Shown here piece after piece: positions 7,894-16,509 of a DNA stretch of 64,000 nucleotides. Source of the stretch: Brachymonas sp049977365 (GTDB lineage Bacteria; Pseudomonadota; Gammaproteobacteria; Burkholderiales; Burkholderiaceae_C); NCBI RefSeq assembly GCF_049977365.1, contig NZ_JBNGEN010000001.1:62001-126000 (forward strand). The letters are read 5' to 3'. A program made the position numbers and the translations under genes. How positions within the stretch are numbered: the first letter of the stretch is position 1; each line of letters begins with the position of its first letter. The notes under the pieces were generated by a model. It saw only the letters and a program-made list of their open reading frames with translations. It made no database searches and was not told the origin of the DNA.

Positions 7894-8547
7894 TCAGAAC
7901 GTGAAGGCAGGGGTATCGGACACACCTTCCAGGCGCGGGATGACCACATCCCAGGGCTGCGTCGTCTGGAACACCGTGTCGCTTTCACGGGTGACGACCG
8001 TGGCGCGCATCATCGGCTCATCGCCCACCACGGCAATCAGTCGACCACCCACGTTGAGCTGTTCGAGCAGGCTGTGCGGCACGTGCGATACCGATCCGCA
8101 CAGCACGATGGCATCGAAGGTGCCTGCCTGGGCTGCCAGCGCGAAGCCATCGCCGGTTTTGAGATCCACGCGCTCGATGCCTGCGTGGCGCAGGTTCTGG
8201 CGGGCGAGATCCGCGAGTTCCGGATGAATCTCGAATGCCAGCACATGATGCGCGCAGTGAGCGAGCAGGGCGGTCATGTAGCCGGAACCAGCGCCGATCT
8301 GCAGCACCTTGTCCTGTCCGTGAGGCTGCACGTCCTGCACCAGGCGGGCCTGTACGCGCGGCTCCAGCATCATTTCCCCATAAGGCAGGGGAATCTGAAG
8401 ATCGGCAAAGGCCAGGTTGCGATAGGCAGGAGGACAGAAATCTTCGCGCTTGACCCGTTGCAGGAGATCGAGAAGATGCGCATCCATCACACCCCACGGA
8501 CGAATCTGCTGCTCGATCATGTTGAAGCGGGCTTGTTCGACGTTCAT
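7894..8547 (-). CDS. Protein-L-isoaspartate O-methyltransferase-like protein
   Basis: A 217-residue SAM-dependent methyltransferase of the PCMT family. The SAM-binding glycine motif VLQIGAGSGYMTALLA is at residues 81-96, preceded by the PCMT-type start (RFNMIEQQIRPWGV). Met at 8547 is chosen because MNVEQARFNMIEQQ is the conserved opening in betaproteobacteria. In many relatives this gene lies before tolC; here it precedes a rhodanese gene instead. Repair of isoaspartyl residues is the family role, but this subgroup lacks part of the classical Pcm substrate pocket, so activity is uncertain. Confidence 0.8.
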   Translation of the reverse strand: MNVEQARFNMIEQQIRPWGVMDAHLLDLLQRVKREDFCPPAYRNLAFADLQIPLPYGEMMLEPRVQARLVQDVQPHGQDKVLQIGAGSGYMTALLAHCAHHVLAFEIHPELADLARQNLRHAGIERVDLKTGDGFALAAQAGTFDAIVLCGSVSHVPHSLLEQLNVGGRLIAVVGDEPMMRATVVTRESDTVFQTTQPWDVVIPRLEGVSDTPAFTF

Positions 8548-8834
8548 GTGTGCTCCGAAGGTGACTGTGTGACTGGTGGTCAAACCTTCATTTTACGCCA
8601 CAGCACGCTCCCGTTGCATCCGGAGCGCCGGCCTGTGCCCCGGGCTGGGCCTGTGGATGCTCTATGAAAGACGCTATATCCTGGACGCAAGGGTGGACAA
8701 TGGCGGATATGGCACCATTGATCCTACGGAAATAGCTGGTTTCCAGAGCAGTGAGAGAAGCTAGGGGTATTGGACCTGTCTGCATGTTGGTGCAGCAAGG
8801 TCCATGGCCGAAGTTTTCGACGATGAGGTTGACC

Positions 8835-9410
8835 ATGGAGACAATGCACAGAGAGGTTCCGCACGCGACGGAGCATGCCAACGCAACCATCACGCTCGCA
8901 GGGGGGTGTTTCTGGTGCCTTGAAGCGGTTTTCCGCGAGGTTCGCGGTGTGGTGGATGTGGAATGCGGGTATTCCAATGGCACTCAGGAACAGGCAAGCT
9001 ACGATGCAGTGTGCACGGGCCAGACTGGCTATGCGGAAGTCGTACGCATCGAGTTCGATCCTGCCATGGTCTCCCTGGAGCAGTTGCTCGATATCTTCTT
9101 TACCTCCCATGACCCGACCAGCCTGAATGGCCAGGGAGCGGATATCGGCACGCAATATCGCAGCGCCATATTCTGCAGCAGTGACGCGCAGCAGCGACAG
9201 GTGATGCAGTGGCTGGACGAAGCTCGCCGGCACTATGCGCATCCCGTGAGAACCGAGGTGGCACGCTGTGAACGCTACCACCGGGCTGAGGAATACCATC
9301 AGCGCTATTTCGAGAATCACCCCTATCAGGGATATTGTGCGGTGGTCGTGGCGCCCAAGGTGGATGCATTCCGCCAGGCTTTTCCGGAGTGGCAGCGCAC
9401 TGCGAGCTGA
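8835..9410 (+). CDS. msrA: Peptide methionine sulfoxide reductase MsrA
   Basis: A 191-residue MsrA that reduces the S-epimer of methionine sulfoxide in proteins. The active-site motif GCFWC (residues 24-28) contains the catalytic Cys25, and the C-terminal Cys in HPYQGYC is a likely resolving residue. Other family blocks (GYSNG, SHDPTS, GTQYRSAIF) are present. ATG 8835 follows GAGG at 8826-8829. An upstream in-frame ATG (8823) is possible, with a poorer site. The gene stands alone and converges on pdxH across a strong hairpin. Confidence 0.93.
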   Translation: METMHREVPHATEHANATITLAGGCFWCLEAVFREVRGVVDVECGYSNGTQEQASYDAVCTGQTGYAEVVRIEFDPAMVSLEQLLDIFFTSHDPTSLNGQGADIGTQYRSAIFCSSDAQQRQVMQWLDEARRHYAHPVRTEVARCERYHRAEEYHQRYFENHPYQGYCAVVVAPKVDAFRQAFPEWQRTAS

Positions 9411-9485
9411 CCGAAGGATTCATGGTTGCTGGAGGTGCCTTGGCCGCCTCCAGGCGGGTGCGGAGCATGCCGCCATTCCCAGTTC

Positions 9486-9516
9486 CCAGGCGCCCTTTCT
9501 GTAAAGGAGCGCCTGG
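9486..9516. terminator. Hairpin between convergent msrA and pdxH
   Basis: Inverted repeat CCAGGCGC-CCTTT / AAAGG-A-GCGCCTGG (left arm 9486-9498, right arm 9503-9516, one bulged A) with a CTGT loop. It lies between the two convergent stop codons and could terminate both, although no long U-run follows on either strand. Confidence 0.6.
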
Positions 9517-9529
9517 AACAAGGGCCGTG

Positions 9530-10180
9530 TCAGGGGGCGAGACGTTCGCGCAGCCAGACACCATCCGCCTGCAGTCGATAAGAGAGCCGATCATGCAGGC
9601 GGCTCTTGCGTCCCTGCCAGAATTCCCAGCGGTCGGCTACCAGCCGGTACCCTCCCCAGTGCGGGGGACGGGGAGGATGCAGCATGAACTGGGCACCATA
9701 GCGGGCTGCATTGGCCACCAGCACTCCCCGGTTGGCAATCACCTGACTCTGGGGGCTTGCCCAGGCGCCAATGCGATGATCCAGGGGCCGGGTGGCGAAG
9801 TAGGCATCGCTTTCTTCCGCGCTCACTTTCTGCACCTTGCCTTCGATGCGAACGACCCGTTCGAGCTCGACCCAATGGAACTGCAGCGCCGCATAGGGAT
9901 CTCCTGCGAGCTGCTGGCCCTTGCGGCTCTGGTAGTTGGTGTACCAGACGATGCCGTGTTCGTCATACCCCTTGATGAGCACCACACGGGTACTGGGCCG
10001 CATGTCGCTGCCTACCGTGGCCACCGTCATGGCATTGGGTTCGGGCAATTCAGCCGCGATGGCTTCCGTCAGCCATTGATCGAACTGCACCATGGGATCG
10101 GCCTGGGAGGCTTCTTCATTCAACTCTGCGCGTTCATAGCTTTTGCGCAAGTCGGCAATGTGGGGGTTGTGGGATTTCAT
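9530..10180 (-). CDS. pdxH: Pyridoxamine 5'-phosphate oxidase PdxH
   Basis: A 216-residue FMN enzyme making pyridoxal phosphate from PNP/PMP. Family blocks are all present: IADLRKSYER near the N-terminus, NAMTVATV, RVVLIKGYDE, YTNYQSRKG, FHWVELERVVRIEG, and the C-terminal signature WEFWQGRKSRLHDR. Met 10180 matches the family start; the frame is open further upstream but without similarity. It is transcribed divergently from the OmpA-domain gene. Confidence 0.96.
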   Translation of the reverse strand: MKSHNPHIADLRKSYERAELNEEASQADPMVQFDQWLTEAIAAELPEPNAMTVATVGSDMRPSTRVVLIKGYDEHGIVWYTNYQSRKGQQLAGDPYAALQFHWVELERVVRIEGKVQKVSAEESDAYFATRPLDHRIGAWASPQSQVIANRGVLVANAARYGAQFMLHPPRPPHWGGYRLVADRWEFWQGRKSRLHDRLSYRLQADGVWLRERLAP

Positions 10181-10269
10181 GGCTTGGAAAATAAGGACGT
10201 TCAATGGTGGATTATGGCGCGCATGCCGCAACAGCGGAGTGTGGTTGCGGTATTGGGCGACAGACCATG

Positions 10270-10298
10270 TTCGCAAGAGAAGGTTCAACCCGTACAAT
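10270..10298 (+). promoter_or_regulatory. Sigma70-type promoter for the OmpA-domain gene
   Basis: TTCGCA (10270-10275), 17 bp spacer, TACAAT (10293-10298). It lies about 165 bp before the ATG, leaving a long leader. The rest of the divergent region to pdxH shows no gene. Confidence 0.55.
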
Positions 10299-10461
10299 GA
10301 CGCTTTCCTGAACGTGCATCCCCCTTTTTTCTGTCCGAGATCGGCAGTATCTCTGTGCACAGAAGTGCGACTGCAGGCGCGAGACGCCCGCAGCCGGTAC
10401 AGGGCGCTGCGCTCCGACAAGGTTTCCAGGTTTTCCTCTTTTTTTAGCTATTGGAGTTTCT

Positions 10462-10998
10462 ATGTCTTTGATGACTCAAGATGATGATATGGATCAGAAG
10501 CCGGTCGTATGGATCGTGCTCGGGGCCGTCATCCTGGCCGTGGTGGCCCTGGTTCTGGGTGTTGGCATGTCGCGCGCCGGAGTGTTCTCGCATGGCAAGA
10601 AAGCAGCCTCCGTGCAGGCCACTGCCAGTGCGGCAGCCAGCGCTCCGGTGGCACTGCGCAACGACGAGGCCGCTGTTCAGGTGGTGGATGGGGTTGTGCA
10701 GTTCTACTTTGCCGTTGGCAAGGCCGATCTGGCTCAGGGCGCACAGGCTGCACTGGCAGATGCCGTGGCTGCCGCCAAGTCCGGCAAGAAGCTGGTGGTG
10801 AGTGGCTATCACGACAGCACCGGCAGTGCCAAGCTCAACGAGGAACTGGCCAAGAAGCGCGCTTTCGCGGTGCGTGATGCCCTGCGTGCCCAAGGCGTGG
10901 CCGAGTCGTCCATCGAACTCAAGAAGCCGGCCTCCACGCCGCATACCCAGGGCAGCGATGCCCAGGCACGTCGCGTGGATGTGGCAGTGCAGCACTGA
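10462..10998 (+). CDS. OmpA/MotB-domain membrane-anchored protein
   Basis: A 178-residue protein with a short cytoplasmic start, one hydrophobic anchor at about residues 15-36, a low-complexity Ala-rich linker, and a C-terminal OmpA-like peptidoglycan-binding domain from about residue 68. The domain shows the VQFYFAVGKADL start, the GYHDSTGSAKLNEELAKKRAFAV core and the final RRVDVAV strand. A GGAG (10453-10456) precedes ATG 10462. It probably sits in the inner membrane with the domain in the periplasm. The gene is monocistronic: a strong terminator follows. Confidence 0.85.
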   Translation: MSLMTQDDDMDQKPVVWIVLGAVILAVVALVLGVGMSRAGVFSHGKKAASVQATASAAASAPVALRNDEAAVQVVDGVVQFYFAVGKADLAQGAQAALADAVAAAKSGKKLVVSGYHDSTGSAKLNEELAKKRAFAVRDALRAQGVAESSIELKKPASTPHTQGSDAQARRVDVAVQH

Positions 10999-11054
10999 TC
11001 TGACGCACGCGGCATGCATATCCGCCAGGCCCATGGCGGCGGATATGCCACCAG

Positions 11055-11086
11055 CGCCCCGCTCAAGCGGGGCGTTTTTGTTTTTT
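11055..11086 (+). terminator. Rho-independent terminator after OmpA-domain gene
   Basis: Stem CGCCCCGC (11055-11062) / GCGGGGCG (11067-11074), followed by TTTTTGTTTTTT. Confidence 0.92.
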
Positions 11087-11124
11087 GGGTGACTTTTCTT
11101 TCGGCGCGTGAGAGAACATGGTTC

Positions 11125-12057
11125 TCAGTGCAGCTCGTCCGCCATGGAACGCAGCAAATCCACCTGCTCGGTCAGTGGCTGGGGCACCGGGAGTTCTCCG
11201 CGCAGCACTGCCAGGCTGTAGCGTGCGGCTGCCTCTGCCGTGGTTTCCTGCGGCAGGTCGGGGAGGCTGGCCAGACTGCCACCCTGGGCCGGGCGCTGTG
11301 CTGCGAGCGTTCCGTGCAGGTAGCCATTGAGCTGCGGGAGCCGGCGGGGATCGGCCACCGGTTCGCCCTCTGTGCCGCGCAGCAGCAGCGCATGTCCCTG
11401 CATCAGTGCAATGGTGGCCGCCATGGACTCGGCGTATTCGGGATGGGTGTAGCTGCCGACCACAATGGTTCGTGCAGCAGCAGGAGTGCCTGCCAGAGGA
11501 TTCATGAGCTTGACCAGACTGTGCGCGGAATTGCGCAGGCCTACGCTGTAGCGGACGCGCAGGATACGGGGCAGTCCGGGGCACAGCGCGCCGGTATCCA
11601 CCCAGGCGGGAAGGGTGTCACCGCTTGCGTTCAGCCCCGCTGACATCGCGGCAAGTACCTCAGGTGCAGTGATGCGACGAGCTTCCGTGCGCATGCCGTG
11701 CAGCAGCACCTGGAGGCCGGCTCGCTGCAGCAGAACGGCCAGCAGGGGAGTGAGCAGGGGCAGCTTGCGGGCCCCGTTGTAGCTAGGGAGCACCACGGTG
11801 GTGGCACGCGCTGGGTCTGGATGCAGGGAAGCAGGTACTCTCAGGCGGGCATGCGTGGCATCGAGAAACCCGGCCATTTCTTCCGGGGTTTCGCTCTTGA
11901 TCCGCATGGCGATGCAGAAGGCTCCCAGTTCCAGATCGCCGACCTGTCCGTCAAGAATCCATCCCCAGAGCTGGCGTGCCTGCTCGAAGGTCAGGTTGCG
12001 CATGCCGTCCTTGCCACGGCCGATTTCCTTGAGATAGGGGATGAGAGAAGCATTCAT
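11125..12057 (-). CDS. ybiB: YbiB-type protein (TrpD2 family, DNA-binding)
   Basis: A 310-residue homolog of anthranilate phosphoribosyltransferase that lacks the enzymatic signature and belongs to the YbiB/TrpD2 group, known from E. coli as a nucleic-acid-binding, SOS-induced protein. The N-terminal helical domain (LTFEQARQLWGWILDGQV) and the phosphorylase-like domain (VVLPSYNGARKLPLLTPLLA, about residues 90-110) are visible. Met 12057 is the family start; the open frame upstream runs into the tRNA-Pro remnant and is not coding. The tRNA-Pro terminator lies just upstream. Confidence 0.85.
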   Translation of the reverse strand: MNASLIPYLKEIGRGKDGMRNLTFEQARQLWGWILDGQVGDLELGAFCIAMRIKSETPEEMAGFLDATHARLRVPASLHPDPARATTVVLPSYNGARKLPLLTPLLAVLLQRAGLQVLLHGMRTEARRITAPEVLAAMSAGLNASGDTLPAWVDTGALCPGLPRILRVRYSVGLRNSAHSLVKLMNPLAGTPAAARTIVVGSYTHPEYAESMAATIALMQGHALLLRGTEGEPVADPRRLPQLNGYLHGTLAAQRPAQGGSLASLPDLPQETTAEAAARYSLAVLRGELPVPQPLTEQVDLLRSMADELH

Positions 12058-12158
12058 GCCCCGATTGTCTCCGAGATGGCGTCCGGACGGGCATGTGCCG
12101 GAAATGGGCGGACAACCTACTCCAGTTCCTGGGTAGTGAGATGGGGAGGTGCTGGCAA

Positions 12159-12193
12159 AGAAAAACGGGTTACAGATTGCTCTGTAACCCGTT
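12159..12193 (-). terminator. Original terminator of tRNA-Pro (now detached)
   Basis: Stem AACGGGTTACAG (12164-12175) / CTGTAACCCGTT (12182-12193) with an A-run at 12161-12165 that is a U-run on the minus strand. It sits directly 3' of the tRNA remnant and would have ended the intact tRNA-Pro transcript before insertion of the element. Confidence 0.8.
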
Positions 12194-12199
12194 TCTATA

Positions 12200-12245
12200 T
12201 GGTCGGCGTGGCGGGATTCGAACTCGCGACCCCTTGCACCCCATG
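12200..12245 (-). repeat. attL: 46-bp copy of the tRNA-Pro 3' half
   Basis: Identical to 20850-20895, the 3' half of the intact tRNA-Pro (T-arm, variable loop, 3' side of the anticodon arm, acceptor 3' strand and CCA). Identity stops abruptly on both sides. This is the classic footprint of a tyrosine-integrase element inserted into a tRNA 3' end. Confidence 0.95.
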
Positions 12246-12370
12246 AATCCCTAGCGGCGTTGCAGCGGAATTCACGCGCACCCATCAACGCGGGTTTTCC
12301 TATTCATTTTCAATTACTTAGCCCATGATCGCTGTTCACGGCGCATCAGGGGGATTCGTCCGTTGTCTGC

Positions 12371-12398
12371 GCCAAACCGTACCGCTAACCGTACCGCT
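12371..12398 (+). repeat. Left-end 28-bp repeat (candidate integrase arm sites)
   Basis: Contains two tandem AACCGTACCGCT units and matches 20765-20792 at the right end in all 28 bases. It lies about 125 bp inside attL and 36 bp before the integrase start codon. Confidence 0.8.
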
Positions 12399-12433
12399 GG
12401 GGACGGCGGGCGCAGGTGACCAAGGAGCATCAC

Positions 12434-13987
12434 ATGGCAGAGAACAAACTCACCGACAAACACCTTCGGGGGCTGAAGCCCGGCCCCTCCGAAAAAACAC
12501 TTGGCGATGGCGGCGGCCTGTGGGTACGCGCCATGCCTACCGACAAGGGCGGCGCCATCAACTTCTACTACCGCTTCCAGTTCGGCGGCAAGGAGCGCCG
12601 CTACAACTGCGGCACCTACCCGGACACCTCTCTGGCCATGGCTCGCCAACGCCGCAATGAAGCCCGCCAAATGGTGGCAAGTGGCATCGACCCCGTGGTC
12701 AAGGAAGCAAACGACCGCGCCGCGAACACATCCAGTCAGGCACTGGCACAACTGGAAAAGACGGTCAATGACCTGTTCGACGACTGGAAGCGCGTCTACC
12801 TCAGCGCCCACCGCAAAGACGGTGGCGCATTCGTCGAAAGCATCTACGACCACGATGTTCGCCCCATCTTGGGGCAGATGAAGGCCAAGGACGTCAGGCT
12901 GCCGCACATTGTTCAGGTCATCGACAAGCTGCTGGATCGCAAGGTTCGCCGCAAGGCCAATATGGTGCTGTCCACGCTTCGGCAGATGTTCCGCCACGGG
13001 CTGGCCCGTGGCTTGGTCGAAACCGACCCCACTTTGGGGTTGAGCAAAAAGCAGGCAGGCGGTAAGGAAACGCCGGTGGAACGCAATCTGAGCCTTGACG
13101 AAATCAAGGAGCTGGCACGCGGTCTTGCAGGCTCGGGGCTTCACCCCCGCATGACAGCTGGGCTCTGGCTGATCCTTGCTACGGGTGCCCGTGTGGGAGA
13201 ACTTCTCAACGCCGAATGGGCGCACATCAATCTGGAAACGCGCGAATGGCGCATCCCGGGGAACAACGCCAAGAACGGGCGTGCGCATTTGATTCACCTG
13301 TCGGATTTCGCAATTCAGCAGTTGGAGGTATTGCAGAGCTATCGCGATGGCGCCTACCTTTTTGCGGGCCGCAGCAATGATCAGCCGATGTCCGACAAGG
13401 CCCTGTCCAAGGCTGTTCGTGACCGCATCCGCGAGGTGCCGCTGAAAAAGCGCACGGCCAAGGCCCAAGTGCTGATGTTGTCCGGTGGCGAGTGGAGCCC
13501 GCACGACCTGCGTCGCACCATGGCATCACGAATGGGCGATCTGGGCGTGGCCCCGCACGTCATTGAGCGCTGCCTGAACCACATCCAACAAGGTATTGTG
13601 GGCGTCTGCTGTTCAGACGGCTTTGGCCAAACGTTTTTCCGGCGACCTTGCCGTCAGCGATCCCTCGCGCGTGATGCGCCTCCCCGGCTTTTATCACCAA
13701 AAGAAGGACGCCGATCCTTTCATGACGCTGATGCAACAAGGGAAGGACGCCTGAATGCTGCCGATCAAATTTGCCGATCCGTCTCGCCGCTATTCATCTG
13801 GCGACCTGAAAGCACAACTGCGCTTGGTAGTCACGAACGGTGGCCGGTCTGCCAGCCACGGTACGCGCCCGCCGCAACCGGCCATGCACGAGGGCAATCC
13901 TTTTTTGAATTCGTACCCCGATGGCGAGCGTACCGATGCATTGACGAAGGTTGTTGGAGATCTGCTTTCCAAGAGCCATCCTGTTGA
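12434..13987 (+). pseudogene. P4-type tyrosine integrase, C-terminus replaced by out-of-frame sequence
   Basis: ATG 12434 follows AAGGAG (12422-12427). The protein has the DUF4102-type N-terminal domain (LTDKHLRGLKPG..DGGGLWVRA, residues 5-36), a core-binding domain, and a catalytic domain with the first Arg in LATGARVGELL and the His-x-x-Arg box in SPHDLRRTMASRMGDLGV. Normal sequence continues to CLNHIQQGIVGV (about residue 390). The next residue, where the family has the catalytic Tyr, is Cys. From there the frame reads 127 unrelated residues, overlapping the primase remnant and the start of the repA-type gene. The enzyme should not be able to cleave DNA. Confidence 0.9.
13608..13754 (+). 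pseudogene. C-terminal remnant of a RepB-type primase
   Basis: In the frame ending at TGA 13752-13754, the sequence reads VQTALAKRFSGDLAVSDPSR then VMRLPGFYHQKKDADPF. The SRVMRLPGFYH block is the hallmark of the RepB/prim-pol-type primases found on plasmids and integrative elements. No start codon or upstream domain exists, because the sequence before about 13607 belongs to the integrase. The stop codon abuts the ATG of the helicase gene (TGA-ATG), which suggests an original primase-helicase operon. Confidence 0.8.
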
Positions 13988-15227
13988 TCTGGTGCACCAG
14001 ATGGCCTTGGACTGGAACGCCCGCCAGAATCCTCCGCTTGATGTGGACAAGGTGCGCCGCACGGTGGAGAGCCTTGCGAAGACGGATGCGCGCAACCACC
14101 CAGAACGCTACAAGGGGCCGCTGACCCCGCTGTTTGACATCGCCGACGCCAACATCGATCTTCTGCTGCGCACGAGCCCGCCTGCCCGTCGCTGGCTCTT
14201 GAGCGGCATGTTGCCCTTGGGGATTGTCGGCATGATCGTCGCGCCGGGCGGCACCGGCAAGAGCCAGTTTGTCCTGCAAATGGGCGTGACCGTGGCAACG
14301 GGCATCCCACTGTGCGACGTGTGGCAGGGTGGCGAGCGTGGCACGGCACTGCTGCTGTTGGCCGAGGATGAGATTGATGAGGTACACCGCCGCCTTGATC
14401 GCATCATCACGGAATTGAGCCCGAGCCATCCAGCGATGGCCGCCAATCTGCGCAAGGGGCTTCTCATCAAGTCAATGACGGCCAGCAACAACCTGATGAC
14501 CCGCGCACAGCGCCGTGGCGACGTGGAAGCCACGGACTATGTTGACCGTCTGCTTTTGACGGTTGCAGGCATCCCCGACTTGAAACTCATCGTGATCGAC
14601 CCAGCATCACGCTTTCGTGGCGGCGATGAAAATGCCGCCGACGACACTACCCGATTCATTGAGCAGTTGGAGCGCCTGCGCCATACCACCGGAGCTACTG
14701 TGTTGGTTTGCCACCATGCCAACAAGGCCAGCATGAACCCCATGACCGGCACCCGTGGACAGGCCGCAACGCGCGGCTCCAGTGCGATGACTGACGGCGT
14801 TCGCTGGCAGCTCAATCTCGCACCGCCTGCGAAGGACGCAAAAGCTGGGCTGGACGCCAGCAAGCAGTACCTCAGTGCCGAACTGACCAAAAGCAACTAC
14901 GGCCCACCCGTCGATGCCGAAATCTTGATCCGCAAACCGAATGGCTATCTGGTCGGTCTGCGTGCCGGCGGCGTACCGGTGACTTTGGAAGATCGTGTGA
15001 TGCAACTGATCCGCGACGAAGCTGCTCTCGGAAAGAGCTATTCAGCCAACCAAATCGAGAACACGTTTGGTGGCGAGGGCGGCAGTCTGAAAGCTGGGAT
15101 GAACTCGGTACGGAGGGCCATCAAGGCGCTGCTGAACACCGCGAAGATTCGCCGCATTCGCGGAAAGCTCGTTGCTATGCCGGACAAGCCGATCAATCCC
15201 CCCTCTGCCCCCGGTTCGATACCTTGA
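13755..15227 (+). CDS. RepA-type replicative helicase with PriCT domain
   Basis: A 490-residue protein. An N-terminal primase-C-terminal-like (PriCT_1) helical domain lies at about residues 45-112. A RecA-fold ATPase domain follows, with Walker A APGGTGKS (about 163-170) and Walker B LKLIVIDPAS (about 275-284). The sensor-like segment GATVLVCHHANKAS is about 40 residues later, and a small winged-helix-like domain lies near 415-475. This architecture matches RSF1010 RepA-like hexameric helicases used by mobilizable plasmids, satellites and integrative elements. The gene begins immediately after the primase remnant. Replication would now lack its primase partner unless one is supplied in trans. 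Confidence 0.85.
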   Translation: MLPIKFADPSRRYSSGDLKAQLRLVVTNGGRSASHGTRPPQPAMHEGNPFLNSYPDGERTDALTKVVGDLLSKSHPVDLVHQMALDWNARQNPPLDVDKVRRTVESLAKTDARNHPERYKGPLTPLFDIADANIDLLLRTSPPARRWLLSGMLPLGIVGMIVAPGGTGKSQFVLQMGVTVATGIPLCDVWQGGERGTALLLLAEDEIDEVHRRLDRIITELSPSHPAMAANLRKGLLIKSMTASNNLMTRAQRRGDVEATDYVDRLLLTVAGIPDLKLIVIDPASRFRGGDENAADDTTRFIEQLERLRHTTGATVLVCHHANKASMNPMTGTRGQAATRGSSAMTDGVRWQLNLAPPAKDAKAGLDASKQYLSAELTKSNYGPPVDAEILIRKPNGYLVGLRAGGVPVTLEDRVMQLIRDEAALGKSYSANQIENTFGGEGGSLKAGMNSVRRAIKALLNTAKIRRIRGKLVAMPDKPINPPSAPGSIP

Positions 15228-15433
15228 TGCCTCGATGGCATCGAACGCGCTGCGTATCGAACCAAAATCTCTTTTAAATCAACGAATTGGACTCGATACC
15301 CATCAAATCAGAACACCGAAAAACACCAACAAACTCAAACACTTACGCTTGATGGCCGATCTATATAGTGCATGCCGCCATCGAGGGCGGCAACCAGCGC
15401 AAGGAATGAAAAGGTGCAAGCAGATTTGCCCGC
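15228..15433. other. A+T-rich intergenic stretch inside element
   Basis: A gap of about 200 bp, visibly richer in A+T than its surroundings, with short repeats related to TCGATAC/ATCGAAC near 15215-15260. It lies between the convergent helicase and terminase-like genes. It could hold a replication origin for the RepA-type helicase, but no iteron array was recognised. Confidence 0.3.
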
Positions 15434-15769
15434 TCAATCTTTGGCCTCGTAGTAGCCCATCATCCGCCCGAGTTCTCGCAGCCCCATGATCATCGCCATC
15501 GGGTCTTGTTTGACCCGCGCAAAATCGATTGCGTCCTGCAACTGGTCCATCACCGCCTCGCGGCTCAGCGCCAAGCGCTCGGCATCCGCCTGCTGGATCT
15601 GCCGCAGCGCCCGCTGCACGTTAGCCTTGGTTAGCAAACGGCTGGCCGTTACCTTGGCCGAACGTGGGGAGTAACCTGCTCGCACCGCTGCCGCCGCGCC
15701 GTTGCAGTCGACGGCGTATTCGTGGACGAAACGGGATTGCTTGCTTCGGATGTTCAGTGAAGGCGCCAT
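15434..15769 (-). CDS. Small terminase subunit-like protein
   Basis: A 111-residue protein with the Terminase_2 opening: the RSKQSRFVHEYAVDCNGAAA block, then AVRAGYSPRSAK and ASRLLTKANVQRAL. These form the DNA-binding N-terminal region of phage small terminases. The C-terminal half is helical and could be the oligomerization part. The start at 15769 is preferred to the longer frame at 15850 because the family similarity begins there. No large terminase, portal or capsid gene is present in the element. In phage satellites a lone small terminase can redirect a helper's packaging; that role is an inference here. Confidence 0.7.
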   Translation of the reverse strand: MAPSLNIRSKQSRFVHEYAVDCNGAAAAVRAGYSPRSAKVTASRLLTKANVQRALRQIQQADAERLALSREAVMDQLQDAIDFARVKQDPMAMIMGLRELGRMMGYYEAKD

Positions 15770-15813
15770 GTGCAAAATCCAAGGGGTATGTCTTCGACTC
15801 TGCGCAACCTGCC

Positions 15814-16509
15814 TCAGTTGCAGTTCAACGTCGTGCCTGATCGAAAGCATGTCTTACCGTTCGAGCCGTGCATGACGTTGCCTGTTCCGTTATAGCGGTT
15901 TCCCAAGTTGTCCCAGCAGCCACCGGCATCGCAGGACGTGATGACTGACGGCGTGGTGTTCCTGCGCTGCCGAGCGCGTTCCTTGCCTTCTGCGCGTGCT
16001 GCTTCCGCTTTCGCATAGCCGTCCGGCCCAAGACAGGCCATTTCAGCTTGTCGCTGGAGCGAGGCCACTTTCGAGAGTCGTTGCCCTTCGCTCATGGTGA
16101 TGCTGTTGCGCGCGATATCCACCTCGCGTTTCGCCTTTCCGCATTCAGCAATGGCCGAGTAGTTCGGGGCGACTTGGGCCTGACGGTCAGCGGAGCCCGG
16201 TTCTGGTCTGCCGGTGGATGGTGCGGCGGCCTGCTCCGCTGACTGCAACCGCTGGCGAGCTTCCGCAGGCGTCATGCCGACCGAGTACGCGGCGGCATTG
16301 AACTTCTCCTCGTCCGTGAGCGTCGGCCCTTTGAGAATCATGGGGCGGGATTCTTGCTGGCCCGCACCACAGGGCGCACTTTGATAGGCCAGTTTTCCGC
16401 TGGCGTCCTTGCATTTGAAGACCTGCGCATAGGACATTGATGACAGCAGCAACATGCCACCAAGACACATTAGCGAAGCGTAGTTTCGCGGGCGTTTTGC
16501 GTTGTCCAT
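15814..16509 (-). CDS. Secreted DUF4124-type protein, envelope operon gene 3
   Basis: A 231-residue protein with an N-terminal signal sequence (hydrophobic LMCLGGMLLLSSMSYA, cleavage after AQ likely). A DUF4124-like segment follows (VFKCKDASGKLAYQSAPC, residues 30-47). The central part is a charged Ala/Glu/Arg-rich helical region. A C-terminal cysteine-containing module (SCDAGGCWDNLGNRYN .. CFRSGTTLNC) carries four Cys that may form disulfides. The ATG lies directly after the stop of the upstream gene, so the two are translationally coupled. Exported to the periplasm; function unknown. DUF4124 domains occur in many small exported betaproteobacterial proteins. Confidence 0.75.
   Translation of the reverse strand: MDNAKRPRNYASLMCLGGMLLLSSMSYAQVFKCKDASGKLAYQSAPCGAGQQESRPMILKGPTLTDEEKFNAAAYSVGMTPAEARQRLQSAEQAAAPSTGRPEPGSADRQAQVAPNYSAIAECGKAKREVDIARNSITMSEGQRLSKVASLQRQAEMACLGPDGYAKAEAARAEGKERARQRRNTTPSVITSCDAGGCWDNLGNRYNGTGNVMHGSNGKTCFRSGTTLNCN

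Noticed and set aside
15228..15433. Iteron-type replication origin
   Set aside because: Only loosely similar short TCGATAC-like words; no regular array.
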